Of a stretch of 64,000 bases of DNA, positions 27,722-36,770 are shown piece by piece. Made by a program: the position numbers and the translations under genes. Position 1 is the stretch's first letter, and every line of letters begins with the position of its first letter. Under the pieces are notes generated by a model, which was not told the DNA's origin, made no database searches, and saw only the letters and a list, made by a program, of their open reading frames with translations. Source of the stretch: Candidatus Methylospira mobilis (GTDB lineage Bacteria; Pseudomonadota; Gammaproteobacteria; Methylococcales; Methylococcaceae); NCBI RefSeq assembly GCF_009498235.1, contig NZ_CP044205.1, positions 1,173,716 to 1,237,715 on the forward strand. Direction: 5' to 3'.

Positions 27722-28423
27722 ATGATGAGCGCCCGGTCTGGCGGTTATCCTCGCCTGAGTGCGCGAGTTCAATTGAGCTCGTCGCTATGCGCGGGCGTAT
27801 CGATTTTTGCTGCCGGCAGCCTGAGCCATCGCTTTATCGAAGGGGAGGGCTTCATGGTGTTGATGGCGTCGATGGGTGCTTCCGCGGTGATATTGTATTG
27901 CGTGCCCGATAGCCCCATGGCCAAGCCTTGGCCGTTGATAGGCGGGCATCTTTTTTCCGGCCTGACAGGTATTTGCTGCGCGCTTTGGTTGCCGGTTCCA
28001 TGGCAGGCAGGCGCTGCCGTAGCCATTTCGATACTGGTCATGCATGTCACGCATACCCTGCACCCTCCTGGCGGCGCTACCGCGTTGACGGCGGTGCTGG
28101 GCGGAGAGCACGTTCATCAACTGGGATTCATGTTTTTGCTGACCCCGTTGGCGGTGAATGTCGGCCTCATGTTTCTGATGCATGCCGTTTATGTACTGTC
28201 GCGTAAACCGTTCAGCGTGCGGCATCCGGTCGAACTAAAACCGGTTCAGGACGATAATTCATTCGTGCAGCCCGGCGATTTACATGCCGCGCTTCAGGAG
28301 CTTGACGAATATGTCGATATTGATGAAGCCGAACTGGCGCGTATTTATCGTCTTGCCGCCGAGCATGCGGCGCAACGCGCTGCGGCGGCAAAATCCGATT
28401 CACGGGTAAAGAGCCATGATTGA
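27722..28423 (+). CDS. HPP family membrane protein
   Basis: About 233 residues with four to five hydrophobic segments and the family signature LHPPGGATALTAV near the middle. Some HPP proteins transport nitrite, and they are common beside nitric oxide reductase genes, which fits the operon. A soluble C-terminal tail of about 70 residues is Ala/Glu-rich (LQELDEYVDIDEAELARIYR). Starts at 27701, 27722 and 27725 are all possible; AGGG at 27712-27715 favours 27722. It overlaps the next gene by 8 bases. Confidence 0.85.
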   Translation: MMSARSGGYPRLSARVQLSSSLCAGVSIFAAGSLSHRFIEGEGFMVLMASMGASAVILYCVPDSPMAKPWPLIGGHLFSGLTGICCALWLPVPWQAGAAVAISILVMHVTHTLHPPGGATALTAVLGGEHVHQLGFMFLLTPLAVNVGLMFLMHAVYVLSRKPFSVRHPVELKPVQDDNSFVQPGDLHAALQELDEYVDIDEAELARIYRLAAEHAAQRAAAAKSDSRVKSHD

Positions 28424-28751
28424 ACCGGTTTCCATCGATTTTCTGTTGCAGGCTGTTATTTCCGCGGCGCTGATTGTGCTGTTCGGCGCAGGATATGCGG
28501 CCGCATACGCCTGGTTCAGGTTGAACGGTCAACGCACCCTGCAACTGCTGTTGGCTTGCTGTTGTTATTTGCTGCTGGCCGCAGCGGCGCTGAATCTGGC
28601 GGCGGCCTGCCATCTGGTGGGCGCGTGGCGCGTGCTGGTGGGGCTGATGCTGTTCGGTTACCTGTTTGCGCCCCATTTTATCTGGCGGCTCTATATCCGC
28701 ACTCATCCTTCCGCGCCTGGCCACGTCCGGGCGATCGGTATTTTTCGTTAA
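28416..28751 (+). CDS. Small membrane protein of the NOR operon, unknown function
   Basis: 111 residues with three hydrophobic segments (about 9-32, 42-66 and 70-90), including CCCYLLLAAAALNLAAACHL, and a basic C terminus. I do not recognise the family. The start overlaps the HPP stop by 8 bases and norC follows after 18 bases, so it is translated with the NOR unit and may help its assembly. That role is inferred from position only. Confidence 0.7.
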   Translation: MIEPVSIDFLLQAVISAALIVLFGAGYAAAYAWFRLNGQRTLQLLLACCCYLLLAAAALNLAAACHLVGAWRVLVGLMLFGYLFAPHFIWRLYIRTHPSAPGHVRAIGIFR

Positions 28752-28769
28752 AACATGAAAGGGGGAAGC

Positions 28770-29372
28770 ATGAGCAGTCAAACACCGCTTTGGGCGTCGG
28801 CCGATTTCTGGCGGAAGGTAGCGATTTGGGTTACTGCGGGATCGTTTGTAATACTGATTACCTTGACCTTCGATAGCCTGGCCAAAATCACTCCCGGTTA
28901 TAAACAGGTGCCGGCCTATAACGTCATCAACCGTGAAATCGACTATAAATCCGATGCGCAGCATTTACGCTACATCCCTGTCGTCGGCAAGGAAGCGCCG
29001 CTGTTTGGCCGGTTGTGGTCGGATAGCGAAGCCGAGGCGCTGGTTACGCTCGGCAAGAAAACCATACAGGCCAAAAACTGCATGAATTGCCATACCCTGC
29101 TGGGGAATGGCGCCTACTATGCTCCCGATTTGACGCGCGCCTGGCTCGACCCCAACTGGAGCAGTTCTGACGAACGCGAAGCGCGCATGCTGGCTTTTCT
29201 GCTCGACCCTGAAAAAAATGCGGTGACCTTCGGTTCGGGACGAAAAATGCCGAATCTGGGCATTACCGACAAGGAAGCGCATGGCGTCGTGGCTTTTCTG
29301 AAATGGATGTCGGCGATAGACACCAATGGCTTCCCCCACAACTTCAAATCCATCAACCATCAACAGGATTGA
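28770..29372 (+). CDS. norC: Nitric oxide reductase cytochrome c subunit NorC
   Basis: 200 residues: an N-terminal membrane anchor (VAIWVTAGSFVILITLTF near 17-34), then a periplasmic monoheme cytochrome c with CMNCH at 104-108, followed by TLLGNGAYYAPDLT as in other NorC. The Met ligand is probably in GRKMPNLG near 150. It delivers electrons to NorB. The ATG at 28770 follows GGGGGAAG; an ATG at 28755 in frame is weaker. NorB begins two bases after the stop. Confidence 0.9.
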   Translation: MSSQTPLWASADFWRKVAIWVTAGSFVILITLTFDSLAKITPGYKQVPAYNVINREIDYKSDAQHLRYIPVVGKEAPLFGRLWSDSEAEALVTLGKKTIQAKNCMNCHTLLGNGAYYAPDLTRAWLDPNWSSSDEREARMLAFLLDPEKNAVTFGSGRKMPNLGITDKEAHGVVAFLKWMSAIDTNGFPHNFKSINHQQD

Positions 29373-29374
29373 GC

Positions 29375-30808
29375 ATGAACGCGAGCGCTTTCGATAGAGC
29401 CGGTCTCAATGGCGGTCAGCGTCTGGCCGTGAGATATTTCATGGTGGCGGCAACGCTGTTTATCGCGCAGCTTTTATTTGGAATGCTGGCGGCGATACAG
29501 TTTGTGATGCCGGATTTTCTCTATAACCAACTCGATTTCAACGTCAATCGCATGGTGCATATCAACGCCATGATCGTTTGGCTGCTGTATGGCTTCATGG
29601 GCGCGGTTTACTGGTTGCTGGAAGATGAATCCGGCATCAAGGTGGTCGGCATCCGTTTGGGTCATATTGCATTCTGGATATTGACGGCGGCCGTCGCGGT
29701 GGTCGTCGCGGTGTACCTGCTGGTGCAAACCGGTCCGGGCAACGATACGACGCGATGGCTCATCAACGAAGGACGCGAGTATATCGAAGCGCCGCGCTGG
29801 GCCGATATCGGCATAGTCGCGGTGCTGCTGGTGTTTTTTTTCAATGTATCGGCCACCTTTTCCAAAGGGCGCTGGTCGGGGATTGCCGGCGTATTGACGC
29901 TGGATCTGGTGGCGCTGGCCGGATTGTATTGCGCAGGCATGTTTTACATGACTAATATTTCGGCGGATCAGTTCTGGTGGTGGTGGGTGATACACCTGTG
30001 GGTGGAGGCGACCTGGGAAGTGCTGGTCGGCTGCATCATGGCCTGGAGTCTGATGCAACTGCTCGGCGTCAGCCGCCGCATCGTGGAAACCTGGCTGTAT
30101 ATCGAAGTCGCGCTGATGTTCGGTTCCGGCATACTCGGCCTGGGACACCATTATTTCTGGATCGGCACGCCGGATTACTGGTTCACCATCGGCGGCTTCT
30201 TTTCGGCGCTGGAGCCGATTCCGCTGGTGGCGATGGTGGTGCATTCGGTTTACGATGCCGGCGTGCATCAATTCAAAAACAATAATCACCCGGCGCTGGC
30301 GTGGATTATTGCGCATACGTTCGGCAACTTTCTCGGGGCCGGCGTCTGGGGCTTCATGCACACCTTGCCGCAAATCAATCTTTATACCCATGGCACGCAG
30401 TGGACGGCTTCGCATGGCCATCTGGCGTTTTTCGGCGCTTATGCCACAATCAACATCGCTTTCTTCTACCTTGCGGCGCAGCGTGTACGCGGAACTTCCT
30501 GGACCGACGGCGGCATCGCCGATTACGGCTGGAAATGGAAGTGGTCGCTGGGTTTGCTGAACGCCGGCGTGATGGGCATGACCGTCGCGCTGTTGATCGC
30601 CGGTTACGAGCAGTCGTTTATCGAGCGGGCGGTCGAAGGCTCGACCTGGCAGGCCTATTTTTCAGCGCAAAATCATCCCTGGTTTAAACAGGCGATGATC
30701 TGGCGACTGGTTTGCGGCTTCGCCACGCTGGCGGGGGCTATCTTGTTGATCTGGGATTTGCTGACTATTTTCAAGCGAGATAATCGCATTGCCCGGCCCT
30801 CGCAATAA
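29375..30808 (+). CDS. norB: Nitric oxide reductase catalytic subunit NorB
   Basis: A 477-residue, twelve-helix heme-copper-oxidase superfamily protein that reduces 2 NO to N2O at a heme b3/FeB site. Seen: RMVHINAMIVWLLYG with a low-spin heme His at 62, HLWVEATWE with an FeB His and the NOR-specific Glu, GLGHHYFWIG with FeB His residues, and ASHGHLAFFGAY with heme ligands. There is no quinol-oxidising N-terminal extension, so it is the cytochrome c type with NorC. The activation genes norQ and norD are not adjacent. Confidence 0.95.
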   Translation: MNASAFDRAGLNGGQRLAVRYFMVAATLFIAQLLFGMLAAIQFVMPDFLYNQLDFNVNRMVHINAMIVWLLYGFMGAVYWLLEDESGIKVVGIRLGHIAFWILTAAVAVVVAVYLLVQTGPGNDTTRWLINEGREYIEAPRWADIGIVAVLLVFFFNVSATFSKGRWSGIAGVLTLDLVALAGLYCAGMFYMTNISADQFWWWWVIHLWVEATWEVLVGCIMAWSLMQLLGVSRRIVETWLYIEVALMFGSGILGLGHHYFWIGTPDYWFTIGGFFSALEPIPLVAMVVHSVYDAGVHQFKNNNHPALAWIIAHTFGNFLGAGVWGFMHTLPQINLYTHGTQWTASHGHLAFFGAYATINIAFFYLAAQRVRGTSWTDGGIADYGWKWKWSLGLLNAGVMGMTVALLIAGYEQSFIERAVEGSTWQAYFSAQNHPWFKQAMIWRLVCGFATLAGAILLIWDLLTIFKRDNRIARPSQ

Positions 30809-31171
30809 AAGGGCGCACCGTTGACGCCGTGATAGCAAGGGTAAGTCGAGGATGGCGCTTTGCTCATCCTCGTCGTGCGGGCGGGAAAACGGCGCAAGTT
30901 TACCGAAGAGACGGCGCAAACCAGTGTATGTGAAAGCTTGACTGCGCGTGTTGTTGGATAAACAGTATCTATATGTCGATTAGTAGCAATGCATTCGCTG
31001 ATATTGTGGTATGGCAAGTTTCCAAATTTGTCCACGGAAGCGACCATATTGTTCAATATGCCGGCCGAATCCACCGCGAACACGCGACCAGAACCGACAT
31101 AAGAATGCGCCGCGTTTGACTATGAAACAACAGGTTAACCGTGCCGCTGTCCGCTCCTGTTCCCGGCTTGC
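30809..31171. other. Intergenic stretch between convergent norB and the deacylase gene
   Basis: About 360 bases. No gene, RNA or clear terminator hairpin is recognised. Confidence 0.5.
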
Positions 31172-32101
31172 TTATCCCAGCGCCCGCACATGTTCAGCCG
31201 TCGATGCGGCCAATGCTTGCAGGTGGTAGCCGCCTTCCAGTACCGAAACAATGCGTCCGTTCGCATGCTGTGACGCCACATGTACCAGTTGTTCGGTCAG
31301 CCAGCCGTAATCTTCGGTTTCGAGATTGATCTGCGCCAAAGGATCGAGCCGGTGCGCGTCGAATCCGGCGGATATTAGCAGCAGCTGTGGTTTGAAATGG
31401 TGTAATGCCGGCAACAGTTGCCAGGTAACGGCCGAGCGAAAGCGCGAAGAACCGGAATCCGCCTGCAATGGGATATGGAGAAGGTTGCCTGCGCCATTTG
31501 GAATGGGCGCCCCTGTGTCCGGATACCACGGATGCTGGTGGGTGGAGGCGTAAAACAATTCCGGATGATTGATGACGGCGGCGGCGGTGCCGTTGCCGTG
31601 ATGTACATCGAAATCGACTATGGCCACCCGCTCCAATTTGTGCCGGTGCAAGGCCCAGGCGGCGGCTATCGCGATATTGTTGAACACGCAAAACCCCATG
31701 CCCCGCTCAGGTTCGGCATGATGACCCGGGGGACGTACCGCACAGAAGGCGCGCATGCCGGTAGCAGAACATACTTCATCGACCGCAGCGCAGCAAGCGC
31801 CTGCCGCATGCCAGGCTGCTTCCATTGATATCGGGGACAGCGGGGTGTCTGCATCGAGATAAACATGTCCGTTGCCGGGTGTCAGCGTTTGCAGATGCGC
31901 GATATAGTCTGCCGCATGGATCAGCATGACTTGTTGCAACGTAGCGCGCGGGGCTTTCCTGCGCAGCAGATGCGCAAATTCGGGACGGCTTAACGCGGCG
32001 TTGACGGCTCGCAGGCGGTCGGCGCATTCGGGGTGTCCGGGGCCGGTGTCGTGATCCAGGAAAACGGAGTGGGTATAGTAGAGTAGTCGAGTACCGGCCA
32101 T
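31172..32101 (-). CDS. Histone deacetylase superfamily protein (class II-like)
   Basis: 309 residues of a zinc-dependent deacylase. The active-site His pair is in RPPGHHAEPERGMGFC (127-128). The zinc ligands Asp and His are in VDFDVHHGNGT (165 and 167), with a third Asp in SAGFDAH. Bacterial members act on acetylpolyamines, acetoin-related or protein substrates. The target here is unknown, and nothing in the adjacent ABC genes points to it. Confidence 0.9.
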   Translation of the reverse strand: MAGTRLLYYTHSVFLDHDTGPGHPECADRLRAVNAALSRPEFAHLLRRKAPRATLQQVMLIHAADYIAHLQTLTPGNGHVYLDADTPLSPISMEAAWHAAGACCAAVDEVCSATGMRAFCAVRPPGHHAEPERGMGFCVFNNIAIAAAWALHRHKLERVAIVDFDVHHGNGTAAAVINHPELFYASTHQHPWYPDTGAPIPNGAGNLLHIPLQADSGSSRFRSAVTWQLLPALHHFKPQLLLISAGFDAHRLDPLAQINLETEDYGWLTEQLVHVASQHANGRIVSVLEGGYHLQALAASTAEHVRALG

Positions 32102-32251
32102 GTTTGCGTTAATCAGGGTATGCGGCGGTTTGTTTCATAGGGAGAATTATGCAGCGAGCACTTCCGGAAATGGTTGCGGCAGGCGGTATTGATATTGCCT
32201 CGCCGGTTACGGATAGCTGTCAGTAACAGCGGATTATACTCTGCCGGAGCG

Positions 32252-33352
32252 TTACGCAGGATATAGCGTGATGGCTGCGGAGGCGACGCCAAAGGCCATC
32301 GTCGATCCCGTCCGGGCTTCGATATTTCCGGGTATGCGCGCAACCGCTGCACGATGCATGGTGTCGGGCGCGCCGGCGTCATCGTCGAGGGTAAAATAGA
32401 CTAGGGTTTCATGACCGAGGTGTTCGATCAGGTCCACACGCCCCGTCAACCGGTTGATATCGCCTTCCTGCCACAGGTGCAGCGCTTCGGGGCGGATGCC
32501 CACCGTGGTTTGCTGCGCCAGCTGTGTGATCGACATCGCACCCGGTACGACCTGCGCCGCGAGTATCTGTTGAGACCCCAGACTGATGTTGATGTCGCCA
32601 TTGCGGACGAAGGCTGCTCCATTAAATAAATTCATCGGAGGATTGCCGATGAAGCCGGCTACAAACGGGTTGGCCGGATAGCGGTACAGCCTGCTCGGGG
32701 TATCGACTTGCAGCAAACAGCCCTGATCTATCACCGCAATGCGGTGGCCCAGGGTCATCGCTTCCACCTGGTCGTGGGTGACATAAATCATCGTGGCGCC
32801 GGTGCGCCGCTGTAATTCGCCGATTTCCGAACGCATTTGCGTGCGCAGTTTCGCGTCAAGGTTTGAGAGCGGCTCATCCATCAAGAATGCGCGCGGATTT
32901 CGCACCAGCGCTCTTCCCATCGCGACGCGCTGGCGCTGGCCCCCCGACAGTTCTTTCGGGAGCCGCTCTACCAGCGCTTCGATATTCAGCAGTTGCACTA
33001 TTTCTTCGACCTTGCTGCGAATAGCAGCGCGCGGCAAGCCGCGCATTTTCAGTGGAAACTCCAGGTTGCCCCTGACCGTCATATTGGGGTACAGGGCGTA
33101 GTCCTGAAAAACCATCGCGATATTGCGCGTCTGCGGGGTAAGTTCGTTGGCGACCTCGTTGTCGATCAGTATGCGTCCCGATGTGGCGGTTTCAAGACCC
33201 GCCAGTATCCTCAGCAGAGTGGATTTTCCGCATCCTGAAGGGCCGACCAAAACCATGAACTCGCCGTCGTCTATGCTTAGACTGAAGTCCTTGATTGCAT
33301 TGTGGCTGTTGGGATAGATTTTTGCGATATGTTCGAAGGTAATGCTGGCCAT
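32252..33352 (-). CDS. Sugar ABC transporter ATPase, UgpC/MsmX type
   Basis: 366 residues. Walker A GPSGCGKST near 38-46, Q-loop VFQDYALYPNMTV, signature LSGGQRQRVAMGRAL, Walker B AFLMDEPLSNLDAKLR, and a TOBE domain from about 240 containing VGIRPEAL. This class serves carbohydrate importers and can be shared between systems. It ends the operon started by the glycoamylase-like gene and matches the divergent binding protein and two permeases, which lack their own ATPase. Confidence 0.92.
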   Translation of the reverse strand: MASITFEHIAKIYPNSHNAIKDFSLSIDDGEFMVLVGPSGCGKSTLLRILAGLETATSGRILIDNEVANELTPQTRNIAMVFQDYALYPNMTVRGNLEFPLKMRGLPRAAIRSKVEEIVQLLNIEALVERLPKELSGGQRQRVAMGRALVRNPRAFLMDEPLSNLDAKLRTQMRSEIGELQRRTGATMIYVTHDQVEAMTLGHRIAVIDQGCLLQVDTPSRLYRYPANPFVAGFIGNPPMNLFNGAAFVRNGDINISLGSQQILAAQVVPGAMSITQLAQQTTVGIRPEALHLWQEGDINRLTGRVDLIEHLGHETLVYFTLDDDAGAPDTMHRAAVARIPGNIEARTGSTMAFGVASAAITLYPA

Positions 33353-33364
33353 TATTGCAGGTGC

Positions 33365-35401
33365 TCAATCGAAAAAGTTTTCGATGCCCAGCAGCGGGAT
33401 GATGTTTTGTATCCACGGGTCTGCCGCAAAGTGATTCTGTATGGCATGGTTGGCCAGGTGGTTTGCCAGCGACACCAGTATCATGGCCTGGTTCAGGCAC
33501 AGGTATTTCCAGGCGACCTGACCCGAGCGCGGTTCGATGGCATCGTAAAAACCGAGTTCGCCGTAAGCGTCGTAACGCTGACGCAGTACTTTCAGATTCT
33601 CGGTTGCTTCTTCCGGGCGGGTGATCAGAGCCAGCGCCGCGGCATGCGGCGTCACTACGCCGTCCTTGTAGCCCATGGAGCCCAGAATCCTGACGCCGAA
33701 TTCGTCGTAGCGGCTGGTGTTCGGCACCGAACTGGGGGACATCCCCCATACCGGGTAATCCAGATCTTCCCGCGCATAAACACGCTGAATATCGGTATGC
33801 ACCAGACTGTTTTGCCCGAGGCTGGCGGGCGCGTAACGGTTTTCCTCCAGCAGCAGGCCCGGCATCAGCGCTTCGAACATGCTGCCGCCCCATGAGGGTA
33901 TGTATTTGAACTCACGCCATTGATAATATCCGTCGCTCCAACGGAAAGCGTTTTTGATTTTTTCGTGGCGGTTGACGGGCTGGCGCGTTTGCCAGGTAAC
34001 TTCATTGGGATAGGTGCGGTACATTGCGAACCAGTGTTCGGCCGGGACGTCGCCCTTGCCGATCGCGATCAGGCTGCCCAGGCGCGCTTCGGAATAAAGC
34101 GATCCGTAATGATAGCTGGCGCGCTCGTTCCGGTCCACGTAGTAGCCGTGCGACATTTGTTTCATTTGCGGGTCGTAGAAGAAACGGTAATCTTCCTGTT
34201 TGAGCAGTTCGTTGCAGCGCTGCACCAGCTCCGGGAATGCCGAGCGCAAGGTAAGAAGCCCGGCGGTCAGCCAGGACGAATCGACAAAGGAGATGAAGTT
34301 CGAGGTGCGCTCCAGCGAGGTGGTGTTATAGTAGTTATAGAAGAAACCGCGATAGGTTTCCATTTTTTCCAGGGAGCCCAGCGTGGTTTTCAGTTTTTCC
34401 AGTGCGTTGCCGCGGTCGATGAGTCCCAGTTCATATGCGGAAATAATCGATAAAAAATGGAAGCCGATGTTGGTGACGCTGGTGTAGTCGCCTATCAGTG
34501 CGGTTTCCGGCGCAGTGCTGCCTTTTTCCAGATGTATCCGGTCCAGCGGCAAGCCGTTTTCGCGATCGGAGAGCATGTCAAGTCCATGCCAGGTGTCCCG
34601 CGCCAGTTGCATCAGAAACTCATGATTATCGTCCGGCAGTTGCTTGCCGTTTTTCAACGATTGGGCAGGCCAGCCGTTCAGACGGTTCTTGAGCGCCATA
34701 TGAGCCGCCATGCCGCCGCCTTGTGCGCTGTCCCAGGCGTTTTTTCGATAGGCTTCGACCTGTTCGTTGGCGTACGGACCGGGGGAGCCGGTTTTGATCA
34801 GGCTGATTTCGGCGATGCTGTAGCCGCCGCGGCGTATTCGCGTGTCGCGGTCGGGCAGGGAAATGCTGAGCTGTCCCAGCCGGTTTCTGCTCAGGTTCCC
34901 TGTCATCTGGTTCAGCGGCAGCGTGACGCGTTGCCATTCCGCTTTGATATCGCTGACCACGATTCTGGCTTTTATCTCGAAGCCGGAGTGGTCGGGCAGC
35001 CGGTTATGAAGACCGATGGTGATTTGCCGGTTGAAGCCGGCTTCGGCGTTTCCCTTGATCAGTAAGGTCAGATGATCGTATTCGGAGGCGTCGAGCTCGG
35101 CGGTATTCAGCACCGCTTCCCAGCTTTTTTCATCGTTGGCCGGGCTCATTGCATCCGGTAGCTGATAGCCGATATATACGGAATTGCGCCGGTTTTCTCC
35201 GTCCAAGCCTATCGCTTCCGGATGTATACGGAAGACGGCTGGGTCAGTGCTTCCCCAATTGCTTTCCGGCTGGGCGTTTTCCAACGCTTTGAAGGAGGGC
35301 AATGATAGGGCAGATTGATTTTCGGGCAGCACCGGCAAGTCGTCGGCTCGGCAGATGGAAACCGCCGTCAAAAGCAGCAAAATGATTGAAAATATTCTCA
35401 T
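33365..35401 (-). CDS. Secreted glycoamylase-family (GH144-like) protein
   Basis: 678 residues with a signal peptide (MRIFSIILLLLTAVSICRA). Residues about 30-230 form a carbohydrate-binding-like beta region. The C-terminal part is an alpha/alpha-barrel of the glycoamylase family, with DSSWLTAGLLTLRSAFPE, then RWSDGYYQWREFKYIPSWGG leading into SMFEALMPGLL. Known relatives include beta-1,2-glucanases, but the substrate cannot be read from sequence. The start at 35401 begins the signal peptide. It is paired with an ABC ATPase and diverges from the importer genes, so the enzyme probably releases the sugar that the importer takes up. Confidence 0.8.
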   Translation of the reverse strand: MRIFSIILLLLTAVSICRADDLPVLPENQSALSLPSFKALENAQPESNWGSTDPAVFRIHPEAIGLDGENRRNSVYIGYQLPDAMSPANDEKSWEAVLNTAELDASEYDHLTLLIKGNAEAGFNRQITIGLHNRLPDHSGFEIKARIVVSDIKAEWQRVTLPLNQMTGNLSRNRLGQLSISLPDRDTRIRRGGYSIAEISLIKTGSPGPYANEQVEAYRKNAWDSAQGGGMAAHMALKNRLNGWPAQSLKNGKQLPDDNHEFLMQLARDTWHGLDMLSDRENGLPLDRIHLEKGSTAPETALIGDYTSVTNIGFHFLSIISAYELGLIDRGNALEKLKTTLGSLEKMETYRGFFYNYYNTTSLERTSNFISFVDSSWLTAGLLTLRSAFPELVQRCNELLKQEDYRFFYDPQMKQMSHGYYVDRNERASYHYGSLYSEARLGSLIAIGKGDVPAEHWFAMYRTYPNEVTWQTRQPVNRHEKIKNAFRWSDGYYQWREFKYIPSWGGSMFEALMPGLLLEENRYAPASLGQNSLVHTDIQRVYAREDLDYPVWGMSPSSVPNTSRYDEFGVRILGSMGYKDGVVTPHAAALALITRPEEATENLKVLRQRYDAYGELGFYDAIEPRSGQVAWKYLCLNQAMILVSLANHLANHAIQNHFAADPWIQNIIPLLGIENFFD

Positions 35402-35501
35402 GAAACCTGAATCTTCGTTTCTAAGGTGTAGTAAGGTGAATTTTCGCATAATTCCGTGCGTATGCATCGCATTGATCGTCCGGATTGGCGATAATCCGCC
35501 C

Positions 35502-36770
35502 ATGAAAAAAATCATACTGTTACTCGCCGTTCTGGGCACGCAATTGTTTTCCGGTTGCCGGGAGCACGCAGAGCCGGTTGTCGTCGTGGATTTCTGGGCT
35601 TTAGGCCGTGAGGGTGAGGTGGTTCGCCAGTTGGTGCCGGAGTTCGAACGGACGCACCCCGGCATTAAAGTCAAGGTTCAGCAAATTCCGTGGAGCGCGG
35701 CTCATGAAAAGCTGCTGACCGCATTTGCGGGGCGGGTGATGCCGGACGTATTCCAGCTCGGCAATACCTGGTTGCCGGAGTTTGTCGCATTAAAAGCCAT
35801 TCATCCTTTGGGCGAACAGGTGTCGCGTTCCAATGATTTGCCGCTGGACGACTTTTTTTCCGGTATCGTCGATAGCAACCGAGTGGAGACCAGGCTGTAC
35901 GGCATCCCCTGGTATGTGGATACGCGCGTGTTGTTTTATCGCAAGGATCTGCTGACGCAGGCCGGGTTTGACCGTCCCCCCGCCACTTGGGAAGAATGGA
36001 TGGATATGATGGAACATGTAAAGCGTCTGGATAGCGCGCGTTATGCCTTGCTGATACCGATGAACGAATGGCAGTTGCCGGTGATTTTGGGGTTGCAGCT
36101 GGGGGCGCATTTGTTGAAGGACAATAATTGTCGCGGCGATTTCGAAAGCCCCGAGTTTCGGCAGGCGTTCCGCTTTTACCGTGAAATATATCGTCGGGAA
36201 CTGGCTCCTGCGCTTGCCGAGTCCCAGATTGCCAACCTGTACCAGGAGTTTGCCAATAGCTATTTCTCCATGTTTATAACCGGCCCGTGGAATATCGGCG
36301 AGTTTCGCCATCGCTTGCCTGCGGAATTGCAGGAACAGTGGGCGACGGCGCCGATGCCCGCGCCCATGGCTGGGACAGCCGGGCTTTCGCTGGCTGGGGG
36401 CGCCAGTCTGGCCTTGTCCGCCGCATCGGCGAAAAAAGCGGAGGCCTGGCAATGGATAGAGTTTCTAAGCCGTTCCGAACAGCAAGCGGCGTTCTATCGA
36501 TTGTCGGGCGATTTGCCGGTGCGGCGCTCCGCCTGGCAGGATGAAATACTGGCGGCGGACGATAAGGCGGCGGCGTTTCGTCAGCAACTCGAAGCCGTGG
36601 TTTCCTTGCCTCGGATACCGGAGTGGGAGCGCATCGCCAGCCGCCTGGCGATCGCGCTGGAGCGGGCGATAAGAGATGGCGCAAGCGACGACGAGGTGTT
36701 GTCGGAACTGGATCGTGATGTCGATCGTATTCTGGAAAAACGCCGTTGGTTGCTGGAGCATCGGTCATGA
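35502..36770 (+). CDS. Extracellular sugar-binding protein of an ABC importer (family 1)
   Basis: 422 residues with a lipoprotein signal: MKKIILLLAVLGTQLFSGC. The body shows family 1 features: FWALGREGEVVRQLVPEFE, VMPDVFQLGNTWLPEF, YGIPWYVDTRVLFYRKDL and SMFITGPWNIGEF. The ATG at 35502 starts the signal sequence. The stop overlaps the first permease start (ATGA). The 100 bases between it and the glycoamylase gene must hold two divergent promoters. Confidence 0.9.
   Translation: MKKIILLLAVLGTQLFSGCREHAEPVVVVDFWALGREGEVVRQLVPEFERTHPGIKVKVQQIPWSAAHEKLLTAFAGRVMPDVFQLGNTWLPEFVALKAIHPLGEQVSRSNDLPLDDFFSGIVDSNRVETRLYGIPWYVDTRVLFYRKDLLTQAGFDRPPATWEEWMDMMEHVKRLDSARYALLIPMNEWQLPVILGLQLGAHLLKDNNCRGDFESPEFRQAFRFYREIYRRELAPALAESQIANLYQEFANSYFSMFITGPWNIGEFRHRLPAELQEQWATAPMPAPMAGTAGLSLAGGASLALSAASAKKAEAWQWIEFLSRSEQQAAFYRLSGDLPVRRSAWQDEILAADDKAAAFRQQLEAVVSLPRIPEWERIASRLAIALERAIRDGASDDEVLSELDRDVDRILEKRRWLLEHRS

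Noticed and set aside
29474-30421. Minus-strand frame of 315 codons opposite norB
   Set aside because: Composition is His/Gln/Arg-rich with no hydrophobic core; norB on the other strand is certain.
33192-33893. Minus-strand frame of 233 codons across the end of the glycoamylase gene and the ABC ATPase start
   Set aside because: Out-of-frame shadow of two well-supported genes.
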